DNA of 64,000 nt from Faucicola sp048551375 (GTDB lineage Bacteria; Pseudomonadota; Gammaproteobacteria; Pseudomonadales; Moraxellaceae). The notes below the pieces were generated by a model, which searched no databases, was not told where the DNA came from, and saw only the letters and a list, made by a program, of their open reading frames with translations. Location: positions 42,065 through 106,064 of the forward strand of contig NZ_JBLYZJ010000009.1 of assembly GCF_048551375.1 (NCBI RefSeq), given 5' to 3'. The position numbers and the translations under genes are program-made. Shown in pieces: positions 19,410-28,105 of the stretch. Within the stretch, counting starts at the first letter, position 1; each line of letters begins with the position of its first letter.

Positions 19410-22400
19410 TTAACTTTTATTCTTGCTATAGTCTTTGAGTTCAATGTTAATACCCAACGATTTGATTTCTTTGGTCAATACATTGAACGACTCAGGCATA
19501 CCCGGTGCCATGTTTTGCTCACCATCCACGATGTTTTTGTACATACGTGTACGACCTTCAACATCGTCCGATTTAACAGTTAGCATTTCTTGTAGTGTGT
19601 AGGCAGCACCATAAGCTTCTAATGCCCATACCTCCATCTCACCGAAACGCTGTCCACCAAACTGAGCTTTACCACCCAATGGCTGTTGGGTGACTAATGA
19701 GTAAGAACCAGTCGAACGGGCGTGCATTTTGTCATCAACCAAGTGGTTCAGTTTGAGCATATACATATAACCAACGGTCACTGCACGGTCAAACTGTTGA
19801 CCTGTACGTCCGTCAAACAAGATTTGTTGACCTGTGGTTGGCATATCCGCAAGCTCAAGCAAGCCTTTGATTTGGGTTTCTTTTGCACCGTCAAATACGG
19901 CTGTACCCATTGGCACACCTGCACGTAGATTTTTTGACATGGCAATAATTTCATCATCGGTCATGCTTGCCAAATCCACTTGCTCACCACCAATTTGGTT
20001 ATAGATTTTATCCAAGAACTCACGCAATTCAGCAACAGCAGCCTGTTGTTTTAGCATGTTATCAATCTTGATACCCAAGCCACGTGCTGCACCACCCAAG
20101 TGGGTTTCCAAAATCTGACCCACATTCATACGAGAAGGTACACCCAGCGGATTTAGTACGATGTCAACAGGGTTACCGTTTTCATCATATGGCATATCTT
20201 CGATTGGCATAATGCGTGAAACCACACCCTTATTACCATGACGACCCGCCATTTTGTCCCCTGGTTGGATACGGCGTTTGACCGCAAGATAGACTTTAAC
20301 AATTTTTTGTACGCCATGCGTCAAATCATCGCCTGCGGTCAATTTGCGTTTTTTCTCAGTGAATTTTTCATCAATTTCTTGTTGTTTATCAGTCAAGAAA
20401 TCAGCGATTTGCGTCAAACGCTCTGCAATATCTTCTTGAGTTGGTTGGATATCCAACAAGGTTTCGAGCGACATATCCATCAGATTGTCTTCAGCCAATA
20501 CTGTGCCTGATTTTAGCCCTGCACCACCACTAACCGTTTGACCTGTTAACAAGGTAATGATGCGTCCACGTGCCGCATTTTCGAAAATACGTAGCTCTTC
20601 TTTTAAGTCTTTACGGTAGCTATCAAGCTGGGCTTTTTCGATGGCAATCGCACGGCTATCTTTTTCAACGCCATCACGTGTAAACACTTGCACGTCAATA
20701 ACCGTACCTTTGGTGCTTGATGGTACACGCAATGAGGTATCTTTAACATCCGCCGCTTTTTCACCAAAAATCGCACGCAATAGCTTTTCTTCTGGGGTCA
20801 GTTGGGTTTCACCTTTTGGTGTGACTTTACCGACTAGAATATCGCCACCTTGGACTTCTGCACCGATATACACAATCCCTGCTTCGTCAAGGTTGGCAAG
20901 GGCAGCTTCACCCACATTTGGAATATCGCCTGTGATTTCTTCTGTACCGAGTTTGGTATCACGAGCCACACAGGTCAATTCTTGAATGTGAATGGTGGTA
21001 AAACGGTCTTCTTTAACCACACGCTCAGATAATAAAATCGAGTCCTCGAAGTTATAACCATTCCAAGGCACGAATGCCACACGCATATTTTGACCAAGAG
21101 CCAGTTCACCTAAGTCGGTTGAAGGACCATCGGCAAGGATATCGCCATGAGCAATCACATCACCTTGGTTGACAATGATACGTTGGTTAATACAGGTGTT
21201 TTGGTTAGAGCGGGTGTATTTGATGAGGTTATAAATATCAATACCTGCTTCACCTGCCTGCATTTCAGCTTCATTGACTTTCACGACAATACGGCTGGCA
21301 TCAACATCCATAATCACACCGCCACGCTTGGCAATCACACACACGCCAGAGTCATGGGCAACGTGACGCTCCATACCTGTACCGACCAATGGCTTGTCTG
21401 AGCGAAGCGTTGGCACAGCTTGACGTTGCATGTTTGAACCCATCAAGGCACGGTTGGCATCGTCATGTTCCAAGAATGGAATCAAGCTGGCTGCCACGGA
21501 TACCACCTGACGTGGTGATACGTCCATATGGGTCACTTTTTCAGGTGGCATACGCACGAAGTCGCCATAACTACGTACCGATACATAATCTTCAGTCAAA
21601 TTACCTGTGCTATCGACAGGTGAATCTGCTTGAGCAATGACCGTACCGACTTCTTCAATCGCTGATAGATATTCGATTTCATCAGTGACTTTGCCATCCA
21701 CGACTTTACGATATGGGGTTTCTAAAAAGCCAAATTCGTTAGTCTTAGCATATACCGCCAATGAGTTAATCAAACCAATGTTTGGACCCTCAGGGGTTTC
21801 AATCGGACACACACGACCATAATGGGTTTGGTGTACGTCACGTACCTCAAAGCCTGCACGTTCACGTGTCAAACCACCTGGACCTAGAGCAGAAACACGG
21901 CGTTTATGGGTAATTTCTGACAATGGGTTATTTTGATCCATGAACTGTGAAAGTTGTGATGAACCAAAGAATTCTTTAATGGCGGCTGCCACAGGTTTTG
22001 AGTTAATCAAATCTTGTGGTGACAAGTTATCTGATTCTGCATTATTTAGGCGTTCTTTCACTGCACGCTCAACACGCACCAGACCAACACGGAATTGGTT
22101 TTCGGTCATCTCACCAACTGAACGTACACGGCGATTACCCAAGTGGTCAATATCATCCACTTCACCACGACCATCACGGATTTCAATCAAGGTTTTTAAC
22201 ACCTCAATGATATCGTCATTGGTCAAGACACTGCGTTCACGTTGCACTTCTGGGTCATTGGTCGGCTCATAGACACGACCCAAACGGCGATTGAACTTCA
22301 TGCGACCCACGTTTGACAAGTCATAACGGTCAGCATTAAAGAACATTGATTCAAATAGCTTTTCGGCAGTATCAAGGGTTGGTGGCTCACCTGGACGCAT

Positions 22401-23528
22401 CACCTTGTAAATCTCAATCAAGGCTTCTTCACGGCTCAAGGCAGTATCGGCACGCAACGTATCCGCAATGTACGAGCCGTGGTCGATATCATTGGTAAAC
22501 AACACATCAAACTCAGCCACGCCACTGTTGCTGATTTTGACCAAGGTTTCATGGTCAATGAGTTGGTTAGCACGTGCGATGACTTCGTCATCCACCACAA
22601 TATCTTGCCCCAAAATACGCTCATACAGATACTCATCAGGTACGGCTAATTTGGTCATGCCAATTTGTTCAATTTTACGAATCGCACGGGCATTAATACG
22701 TTTACCTTGCTCAACAATCACTTCACCATCAGGTGACACAATTTCAAACTGAGCCATCTCACCACGTAAACGGTCAGCAATCAGTTCGATTTCAAACTGT
22801 TCGGCCCCTTTATAGACACGAGTTTTTTGGTAAAACGCATCCAAAATCTCTTGATTGGTCATACCGATGGCGTGTAGAATCACCGTTGCCAATAATTTAC
22901 GGCGGCGGTCAATACGAGCAAATACCAAATCTTTGGCATCAAATTCAAAGTCTAACCACGAACCACGGTAAGGGATAATACGTGCGTTATACAGCACTTT
23001 ACCACTTGAGTGTGACTTACCTTTATCATGGTCGAAAAACACACCCGGAGAACGGTGCAACTGTGACACAATCACACGCTCTGTACCGTTGATGACGAAT
23101 GTACCATTCTCAGTCATCAATGGGATTTCCCCCATATAAACACTTTGTTCACGAATGTCTTTAATGGCAGCTTTTGAATCTTTATCTTTGGCATCTTTGT
23201 CTTTAATCACAAGACGGATTTTGACACGCAATGGTGCGGCAAAAGTCGAACCACGTAAGATACACTCACGCACATCAAACTCAGGCTCACCCAAATAATA
23301 TTCAACAAATTGCAATTCAGCATTACCAGAATGGCTCTCAATTGGGAAAATTGAGGTAAAGGCTGCTTGCAAGCCAATGTTTTCTCGACCTTTCGGCTTT
23401 TTATGTTCCTGTAAAAATTGCTCATACGAATCGACTTGGATTGCCAACAAATAAGGCACATCCATGACGGTAGGCAATTTTGCAAAACTTTTACGAATGC
23501 GTTTTTTTTCAGTATATGAGTATGCCAT
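19410..23528 (-). CDS. rpoB: DNA-directed RNA polymerase subunit beta
   Basis: Second-largest core subunit. The rifampicin-pocket segment reads SSQLSQFMDQNNPLSEITHKRRVSALGPGG, with the usual residues at the main resistance positions (Q, D, H, R, S intact), so it looks rifampicin-sensitive by sequence. The C-terminal GQRFGEMEVWALEAYGAAYTLQEML is present. The 1,372 residues are close to E. coli (1,342). Preceded by a 403-bp gap that holds an attenuator-like hairpin after rplL. Confidence 0.99.
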   Translation of the reverse strand: MAYSYTEKKRIRKSFAKLPTVMDVPYLLAIQVDSYEQFLQEHKKPKGRENIGLQAAFTSIFPIESHSGNAELQFVEYYLGEPEFDVRECILRGSTFAAPLRVKIRLVIKDKDAKDKDSKAAIKDIREQSVYMGEIPLMTENGTFVINGTERVIVSQLHRSPGVFFDHDKGKSHSSGKVLYNARIIPYRGSWLDFEFDAKDLVFARIDRRRKLLATVILHAIGMTNQEILDAFYQKTRVYKGAEQFEIELIADRLRGEMAQFEIVSPDGEVIVEQGKRINARAIRKIEQIGMTKLAVPDEYLYERILGQDIVVDDEVIARANQLIDHETLVKISNSGVAEFDVLFTNDIDHGSYIADTLRADTALSREEALIEIYKVMRPGEPPTLDTAEKLFESMFFNADRYDLSNVGRMKFNRRLGRVYEPTNDPEVQRERSVLTNDDIIEVLKTLIEIRDGRGEVDDIDHLGNRRVRSVGEMTENQFRVGLVRVERAVKERLNNAESDNLSPQDLINSKPVAAAIKEFFGSSQLSQFMDQNNPLSEITHKRRVSALGPGGLTRERAGFEVRDVHQTHYGRVCPIETPEGPNIGLINSLAVYAKTNEFGFLETPYRKVVDGKVTDEIEYLSAIEEVGTVIAQADSPVDSTGNLTEDYVSVRSYGDFVRMPPEKVTHMDVSPRQVVSVAASLIPFLEHDDANRALMGSNMQRQAVPTLRSDKPLVGTGMERHVAHDSGVCVIAKRGGVIMDVDASRIVVKVNEAEMQAGEAGIDIYNLIKYTRSNQNTCINQRIIVNQGDVIAHGDILADGPSTDLGELALGQNMRVAFVPWNGYNFEDSILLSERVVKEDRFTTIHIQELTCVARDTKLGTEEITGDIPNVGEAALANLDEAGIVYIGAEVQGGDILVGKVTPKGETQLTPEEKLLRAIFGEKAADVKDTSLRVPSSTKGTVIDVQVFTRDGVEKDSRAIAIEKAQLDSYRKDLKEELRIFENAARGRIITLLTGQTVSGGAGLKSGTVLAEDNLMDMSLETLLDIQPTQEDIAERLTQIADFLTDKQQEIDEKFTEKKRKLTAGDDLTHGVQKIVKVYLAVKRRIQPGDKMAGRHGNKGVVSRIMPIEDMPYDENGNPVDIVLNPLGVPSRMNVGQILETHLGGAARGLGIKIDNMLKQQAAVAELREFLDKIYNQIGGEQVDLASMTDDEIIAMSKNLRAGVPMGTAVFDGAKETQIKGLLELADMPTTGQQILFDGRTGQQFDRAVTVGYMYMLKLNHLVDDKMHARSTGSYSLVTQQPLGGKAQFGGQRFGEMEVWALEAYGAAYTLQEMLTVKSDDVEGRTRMYKNIVDGEQNMAPGMPESFNVLTKEIKSLGINIELKDYSKNKS

Positions 23529-23931
23529 TAAAAGTCCTTAAACATTCAAAGCGTTAATGCCAACCCAAACACTCATTCACCGCATTGACTCAGTAGTCAT
23601 CTACCCTACCTTAACCAAATTGTATGAACCAGTGATGGAATTTTAATCTCTTAAATGAGCGTGGGCGACACCACCGAGGTGAAGCCAATATTTCGAGCGA
23701 TAAAAACGACAAAAAGCCAAACATCGGTAAGACATTTAGCTGATTTAGCTTAATCAATTAATAACTGCGTTACTACTAGCATGGAGCGAACGTGTCCTTT
23801 GTATGTGTGTCAACGTCAGCTGTTGGGTGACACGCAAAGTCAAGATTATTATTATATAATAAAAAAGCCTCTCTTGCAACTAGCAAGAAAGGCTTTTTTG
23901 CTACTACGAAGTAGTAAGTGACATCTTAGAA
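23529..23931. other. rplL-rpoB intergenic region (403 bp)
   Basis: No open frame of substance. It holds the attenuator hairpin next to rplL. The remaining 330 bp before rpoB show no second strong hairpin and no convincing consensus promoter. Other proteobacteria have an attenuator and RNase III processing here, so the long untranslated leader is expected. Confidence 0.6.
23861..23899 (-). terminator. rplL-rpoB attenuator/terminator hairpin
   Basis: A 17-bp stem with one mismatch (AAAAAAGCCTCTCTTGC against GCAAGAAAGGCTTTTTT, 5-nt loop) lies 32 nt after the rplL stop, with a run of T on the minus strand. In E. coli a partial terminator at this site lowers rpoBC output relative to L7/L12; this hairpin would do the same. 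As a full terminator it would require an rpoB promoter, which is not obvious. Confidence 0.85.
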
Positions 23932-24303
23932 TTATTTCAATTCTACAGTTGCACCAGCTTCTTCTAGTTTTTTCTTCAATTCTTCGGCTTCAACTTTGTT
24001 TGCACCTTCTTTGATTGGCTGTGGAGCACCTTCAACTAGGTCTTTAGCTTCTTTCAAGCCTAAGCCAGTGATTTCACGAACAGCTTTAATAACAGCTACT
24101 TTCTTGTCGCCAGCACCAGTCAACATAACGGTGAAGTCGTCTTTTTCTTCAGCAGCAGGTGCATCACCAGTAGCGGCAGGAGCAGCAGCCAAAGCAGCAG
24201 CTGATACGCCAAATTTTTCTTCCATCATAGTGATAAGTTCTACGATTTCCATTACTGATTTTTCTGCGATTGCATCAAGGATTTCTTGGTTAGTTAATGC
24301 CAT
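23932..24303 (-). CDS. rplL: 50S ribosomal protein L7/L12
   Basis: Stalk protein that recruits translation GTPases. Acidic, Ala-rich, 123 residues. The N-terminal dimer domain (ILDAIAEKSVMEIVELITMMEEKFGV), Ala-rich hinge (about 37-55) and C-terminal factor-binding domain with KKVAVIKAVREITGLGLKEAKDLV are canonical. Follows rplJ by 63 nt. Confidence 0.98.
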   Translation of the reverse strand: MALTNQEILDAIAEKSVMEIVELITMMEEKFGVSAAALAAAPAATGDAPAAEEKDDFTVMLTGAGDKKVAVIKAVREITGLGLKEAKDLVEGAPQPIKEGANKVEAEELKKKLEEAGATVELK

Positions 24304-24366
24304 GATAATAATTCCTAAATAAGTGAATAAGGTTGTTTCAATACAAAAAGTGGATTAATCAGCAGA

Positions 24367-24867
24367 TTAAGCAGCTTCTTGCATTTGGTCACGAAGTGCA
24401 GCCAAAGTACGAGCCAATTTGCCAGCAGCGGCTTCTTTCATCGTACCCATCAAGCGTGCAATCGCTTCATCATAAGTTGGTAAGGTTGCTAAACGGTCGA
24501 TATCTTTAGCTGGGATAAACTCACCATCAAAGGCAGCACCTTTAATTTCAAACTTGTCGTTCGTTTTTGCAAACTCTTTGAACAAACGGGCAGCAGCACC
24601 AGGATGTTCAGCTGAGAAAGCAATCAACGTAGGACCTACAAATACGTCATTTAACACGGCGTAGTTGGTGTCTTCTAAGGCACGGCGTAATAGAGTATTA
24701 CGCACGATACGCATTTCAACACCCGCTGCACGAGCTTCTTTACGTAGCTGGGTCATTTTGCCAACGGTCACACCACGTGCGTCCGCAACAACAGCAGAAA
24801 GGGCACCTTTGGCAGATTCACTTACTTCAGCAACAATCGTTTGTTTGTCTTGAAGATTTAATGCCAT
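24367..24867 (-). CDS. rplJ: 50S ribosomal protein L10
   Basis: Anchors L7/L12 dimers to 23S rRNA and represses its own mRNA. Typical start MALNLQDKQTIVAEV, core GVTVGKMTQLRKEARAAGVEMRIVRNTLLRRAL, and a C-terminal helix (AGKLARTLAALRDQMQ) that holds the stalk dimers. 166 residues, normal. It is preceded by a long untranslated leader with an L10-binding fold. Confidence 0.98.
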   Translation of the reverse strand: MALNLQDKQTIVAEVSESAKGALSAVVADARGVTVGKMTQLRKEARAAGVEMRIVRNTLLRRALEDTNYAVLNDVFVGPTLIAFSAEHPGAAARLFKEFAKTNDKFEIKGAAFDGEFIPAKDIDRLATLPTYDEAIARLMGTMKEAAAGKLARTLAALRDQMQEAA

Positions 24868-24989
24868 TGGGTTGTCTCCATATTATTAATAATAAAATCA
24901 TTATTAATAAATTTAGTTTAAATAATTAAGTGCTTACTTTTATCTAATGGATAAAGGCAAGCTTAATTACCATGCCATACGGTGTAAAT

Positions 24990-25070
24990 TTCTTTACTTT
25001 CCGTCTGCGTAGGCTGACAAAGCAATTAAACCAAATATTGCTTGATGAGCAAGATTTAGAACCTACGGTC
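24990..25070 (-). promoter_or_regulatory. L10 (rplJL) leader, autoregulatory mRNA structure
   Basis: On the minus strand CGTAGG pairs with CCTACG about 50 nt later, enclosing a small TTGCT/AGCAA hairpin, and the 3' side runs into GCAGACGGAAAGTAAAG. This layout matches the L10 leader class, where L10 bound with L7/L12 represses rplJ translation. The assignment is from structure and position; a covariance-model search would settle it. Confidence 0.65.
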
Positions 25071-25124
25071 TTAGACAGCACAACCCGTGTGCTGAACTAA
25101 TATTTAAAATTTGATAATCAAGAT

Positions 25125-25216
25125 ATTAGCGTTAATTAGGAATAATACTAAGATGTGTTGGGCGTATACAATACGCCCCTACAAAACCTATCTTATTGCT
25201 AATTTAAACAACTATA
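25125..25216. repeat. GGGCGTAT palindromic repeat, copy a
   Basis: Core GGGCGTATACAATACGCCC followed by CCTACAAAACCTATCTTATTG and a right end TAATTTAAACAACTATA resembling the right terminal repeat of the copy at 50.7-50.8 kb. The left end is more degenerate. It lies 12 nt after the rplA stop, inside the ribosomal protein transcript. Confidence 0.75.
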
Positions 25217-25228
25217 ATACTATATGAC

Positions 25229-25927
25229 TTATGCTAAACGGTAAGGTACTGGATCAAGTGTTAGGCCAGGTCCCATGGTGCTAGACAAGGTGATTTTCTT
25301 GATGTAGATGCCTTTTGAGGTCGCTGGTTTGGCTTTTTTCAAATCGGCAATCAATGCGTTAGCATTTTGAGCGATTTGGTCAGCAGTGAAACCAACTTGA
25401 CCAATCGTGGTATGAATAATACCTGCTTTGTCAACACGGTAAGTTGCCTGACCTGCTTTGGTGTTTTTGACCGCTTCAGCAACGTTTGGTGTAACTGTGC
25501 CAACTTTTGGGTTTGGCATTAAGCCACGTGGACCTAGGATTGTACCTAATTGACCAACGACACGCATCGCATCTGGTGAAGCGATAACCACGTCAAAGTC
25601 CATGTTACCCGCTTTGATGCTTTCGGCTAGGTCTTCAAAACCAACGATATCTGCACCTGCTTCTTTAGCAGCATCAGCAGCAGCACCTTGAGCAAATACG
25701 GCAACACGTTTGGTTTTACCAGTACCTGATGGTAGGTTAGTAGCACCACGAACGACTTGGTCAGATTTACGTGGGTCAACACCTAGGTTGATAGCGATGT
25801 CGATAGACTCTTTGAATTTTGCAGGTGGTAATTGGTTTAAAATACCAACCGCTTCTTCAAGGGTGTATAATTTGTTTGCATCAAAGCTATCAGCGATTGC
25901 TTTTTGACGTTTTGTTAATTTAGCCAT
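25229..25927 (-). CDS. rplA: 50S ribosomal protein L1
   Basis: Binds 23S rRNA at the mobile L1 stalk and, in relatives, its own mRNA. Canonical segments: FKESIDIAINLGVDPRKSDQVVRG, GLMPNPKVGTVTPNV and KGIYIKKITLSSTMGPGL. 232 residues, normal. The rplK stop directly abuts its ATG, so the pair is coupled. Confidence 0.98.
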   Translation of the reverse strand: MAKLTKRQKAIADSFDANKLYTLEEAVGILNQLPPAKFKESIDIAINLGVDPRKSDQVVRGATNLPSGTGKTKRVAVFAQGAAADAAKEAGADIVGFEDLAESIKAGNMDFDVVIASPDAMRVVGQLGTILGPRGLMPNPKVGTVTPNVAEAVKNTKAGQATYRVDKAGIIHTTIGQVGFTADQIAQNANALIADLKKAKPATSKGIYIKKITLSSTMGPGLTLDPVPYRLA

Positions 25928-26359
25928 TTACACGCCCTCCACGTCAACGCCCATTGAACGAGCTGTACCTGCAAGGGTACGAATCGCAGCGTCTAGGTCA
26001 GCAGCGGTTAGTTCTGCATTTTTAGTTTTGGCGATTTCTTCTAACTGTTCACGGTTTACTTTACCGACTTTAGTTTTGTTTGGCACACCAGAACCTTTGG
26101 CTGCCCCTGCAGCTTTACGAATTAAGAAAGCAGCAGGTGGTGATTTCATGATAAAAGTAAATGATTTATCATTATAAACGGTGATTTCTACTGGTACTGG
26201 CAGACCAGGTTCCATGCTTGCAGAGGCAGCATTGAACTCTTTACAGAATGCCATGATGTTCACACCTTTTTGACCCAATGCTGGACCAATTGGTGGTGAT
26301 GGATTTGCTTTACCAGCTGGCACTTGTAGTTTGATGTAACCATCAATCTTTTTAGCCAT
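25928..26359 (-). CDS. rplK: 50S ribosomal protein L11
   Basis: Forms the GTPase-associated centre with 23S rRNA and is needed for the stringent response through RelA. Diagnostic N-terminus GYIKLQVPAGKANPSPPIGPALGQ and the RNA-binding C-terminal domain ending RTLAGTARSMGVDVEGV. 143 residues, normal. Good GGAG site. A promoter candidate lies about 110 bp upstream. Confidence 0.98.
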   Translation of the reverse strand: MAKKIDGYIKLQVPAGKANPSPPIGPALGQKGVNIMAFCKEFNAASASMEPGLPVPVEITVYNDKSFTFIMKSPPAAFLIRKAAGAAKGSGVPNKTKVGKVNREQLEEIAKTKNAELTAADLDAAIRTLAGTARSMGVDVEGV

Positions 26360-26465
26360 GATAGACTCCTATGTGGGTAATAACGCTAATGAATGTTAGC
26401 TCCCCATATGTGAATATAAGCCATAAGAAGTTTTGGTTCTTATAGACGGTTTTTAAAAGCCCATT

Positions 26466-26493
26466 ATTATACCGTTTTTTTGTCAAAGGTAAA
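26466..26493 (-). promoter_or_regulatory. Candidate promoter for rplKAJL
   Basis: On the minus strand TTTACC, 16-bp spacer, TATAAT, followed by about 105 nt of leader before rplK. A perfect 16-bp palindrome (AAGTGAAGTTTCACTT, 26492-26507) overlaps the upstream edge of the -35 and could be a control site or a weak hairpin after nusG. Confidence 0.5.
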
Positions 26494-26543
26494 GTGAAGT
26501 TTCACTTAATTTACAAAAATTCAGTGGTTGATAATGAGGGTAT

Positions 26544-27074
26544 TTATTGACTTTTTTCGACTTGTTTGAACTCAAGTTCAACAGGCGTTGGGCGATTAAA
26601 CACGTTAACGGTCAATTGTAAGCGTGATTTTTCGTAATCCACTTTTTCGACCAAGCCTTTAAATTCAGTAAATGGCCCATCAATGACCAACACTTCTTCA
26701 CCCGGTTCAAATAAGGTTTTAGGGCGGGGTTTGTTTTCATTGGTATTGAGGCGATTAAGGATGGTATCCGCTTCTTTTGGGGTGATGGGAGCTGGGTTTT
26801 CTGGTGTACCACCGATAAAGCCCATCACACGAGGGCAGTCTTTGACCAAGTGCCATGTATTGTCATTCATGTCCATTTCAATCAGCACATACCCAGGGAA
26901 GAATTTACGTTCAGATTTGCGTTTTTTACCATCACGCATTTCAATCACTTCTTCGGTTGGTACTAGGACTTGACCGAACGATTCTTGATACTCACTGCGA
27001 TTGATACGCTCAATTAAGGAACGTTGCACTTGTTTTTCAAAGCCTGAAAAGGCTTGTACGATATACCAACGCAT
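26544..27074 (-). CDS. nusG: Transcription termination/antitermination factor NusG
   Basis: Binds RNA polymerase and couples it to Rho or ribosomal S10. The NGN domain starts RWYIVQAFSGFEKQVQRSL; FFPGYVLIEMDMNDNTWHLVKD follows; the C-terminal KOW domain carries GEEVLVIDGPFTEFKGLVEKVD. 176 residues, normal. After secE, separated by a hairpin. Confidence 0.98.
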   Translation of the reverse strand: MRWYIVQAFSGFEKQVQRSLIERINRSEYQESFGQVLVPTEEVIEMRDGKKRKSERKFFPGYVLIEMDMNDNTWHLVKDCPRVMGFIGGTPENPAPITPKEADTILNRLNTNENKPRPKTLFEPGEEVLVIDGPFTEFKGLVEKVDYEKSRLQLTVNVFNRPTPVELEFKQVEKSQ

Positions 27075-27185
27075 GGGAAGCTTCCTCTTTTAATATAAGC
27101 TTGTCTAAACGACAACGCTCAAGGTACGATTATAAGTCATGCTAACAAATCTTTGGCTGAGAGTATAGTTTTGTTAGTAAATTTA

Positions 27186-27211
27186 CAAATAAAAACCCAC
27201 ATAGGTGGGTT
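27186..27211 (-). terminator. Terminator-like hairpin between secE and nusG
   Basis: AACCCAC and GTGGGTT form a 7-bp stem with a 4-nt loop, followed on the minus strand by TTTTATTTG. This is a short intrinsic terminator by appearance. Since secE and nusG are normally cotranscribed it may only attenuate, or nusG may have its own promoter in the 110 bp that follow. Confidence 0.6.
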
Positions 27212-27262
27212 ATAAAACACAGACTATATGGGTTTGAAAGATTGATATAGATAACCTTAAAA

Positions 27263-27730
27263 TTAGCTACCAACCATGTAATGAATGACTTGGGTAAAAA
27301 TGGTATCTAATAGCCAAACAATCAGTGCTAAAATACCTGTGACCACTGCGACTTGCCATGTGTATTGGGTGGTTTCTTGTTTGGAAGGCCATGTGACACG
27401 GCGTAACTCTACTCGAGAATCTAGCAATAATGTCTTGAAGGCACTGCCTTGGTTGGTCATGGCTAAAGCTAAGATTGCCATGATAATCATAACAGCAATC
27501 ACCGCTATTCTCGTCCAAACGTTACTGGCAGGTTGCCAATAGGCAGGCAGATAGTGGTTAACCAAGGTTGCCCCAATTAATAATACAATAGCCACAACCC
27601 AAAGTATCATGTCTTTTGGGTCACGGCGTTTGGCAACTTCGATTGTTGAAGGTTCGTGAATCAGTGGATTGTCACCAGACACCCTGTCACCATGCAATTC
27701 TGCTAGTTTCTTTTCTAGCATATTTTTCAT
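27263..27730 (-). CDS. secE: Preprotein translocase subunit SecE
   Basis: Clamp subunit of the SecYEG channel. An N-terminal hydrophilic extension (about 35 residues) is followed by three membrane segments (about 42-60, 75-95, 120-145); the conserved amphipathic stretch DSRVELRRVTWPSKQETTQYT precedes the last. 155 residues, somewhat longer than the 127 of E. coli. An AGGA site 8 nt upstream supports the start. Cotranscribed with the tRNA-Trp gene upstream. Confidence 0.96.
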   Translation of the reverse strand: MKNMLEKKLAELHGDRVSGDNPLIHEPSTIEVAKRRDPKDMILWVVAIVLLIGATLVNHYLPAYWQPASNVWTRIAVIAVMIIMAILALAMTNQGSAFKTLLLDSRVELRRVTWPSKQETTQYTWQVAVVTGILALIVWLLDTIFTQVIHYMVGS

Positions 27731-27800
27731 AGGGTTGTCCTGTTACTATTCAGTGAAGATATTTAATTGCTTAAGGAGCAACTTTTAGTATATTTATATA

Positions 27801-27876
27801 TGGCAGGCGATGTAGGACTCGAACCTACAACCCTCGGTTTTGGAGACCGATGCTCTACCAATTGAGCCAATCGCCT
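27801..27876 (-). tRNA. tRNA-Trp (CCA anticodon)
   Basis: A full 76-nt cloverleaf with encoded CCA: acceptor AGGCGAT/ATCGCCT, D arm GCTC...GAGC, anticodon arm TCGGT-CTCCAAA-ACCGA with anticodon CCA, T arm GTAGG-TTCGAGT-CCTAC. Position before secE is conserved in many gamma-proteobacteria, but the tuf gene often found nearby is absent on this side. Confidence 0.97.
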
Positions 27877-27895
27877 TTACTTGCTGGGAGTTGGT

Positions 27896-27923
27896 ATTAT
27901 AGCTATTTTTTTGATGATTGCAA
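27896..27923 (-). promoter_or_regulatory. Sigma70 promoter of tRNA-Trp-secE
   Basis: On the minus strand TTGCAA, 16-bp spacer, perfect TATAAT; the -10 ends 19 nt before the first base of the tRNA. This is the best promoter match seen in the window and fits a strongly expressed stable-RNA operon. Confidence 0.85.
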
Positions 27924-28017
27924 GTGTTGAATACAATTTTTATCGGTTTTAATCGTCCATTTACCGCAAAATACACCTTGCAAAAAGTTGGGCGAATGCC
28001 TTACGTCCCTAAATTAT

Positions 28018-28085
28018 CATCGAATGTTCCATGGGTTACGCTTCGCTAACCCACGTTACAAGATTGAAGATTATAAGAGAATTTT
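28018..28085. repeat. TGGGTTAC palindromic repeat, copy 1
   Basis: TGGGTTACGCTTCGCTAACCCA (28032-28053) forms an inverted repeat; the flank GTTACAAGATTGAAGATTATAAGAGAATT also resembles the reverse complement of the last 60 bp of the window. So the shared unit is about 60 bp, larger than the palindrome. Lies between the LysM-SPOR gene and tRNA-Trp. Confidence 0.7.
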
Positions 28086-28105
28086 GTTTTGGTACTTATT
28101 AGCGA

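Larger units (their letters stand above)
24868..25228. other. rplA-rplJ intergenic leader (361 bp)
   Basis: Contains, in minus-strand order, one copy of the GGGCGTAT palindromic repeat just after rplA, then an L10-leader-like structure, then an AT-rich stretch and the GGAG ribosome site of rplJ. No gene. Confidence 0.75.

Noticed and set aside
14986..23528. Possible frameshift or resistance change in rpoB/rpoC
   Set aside because: Both genes read through at full length and the rifampicin-region residues look wild type.
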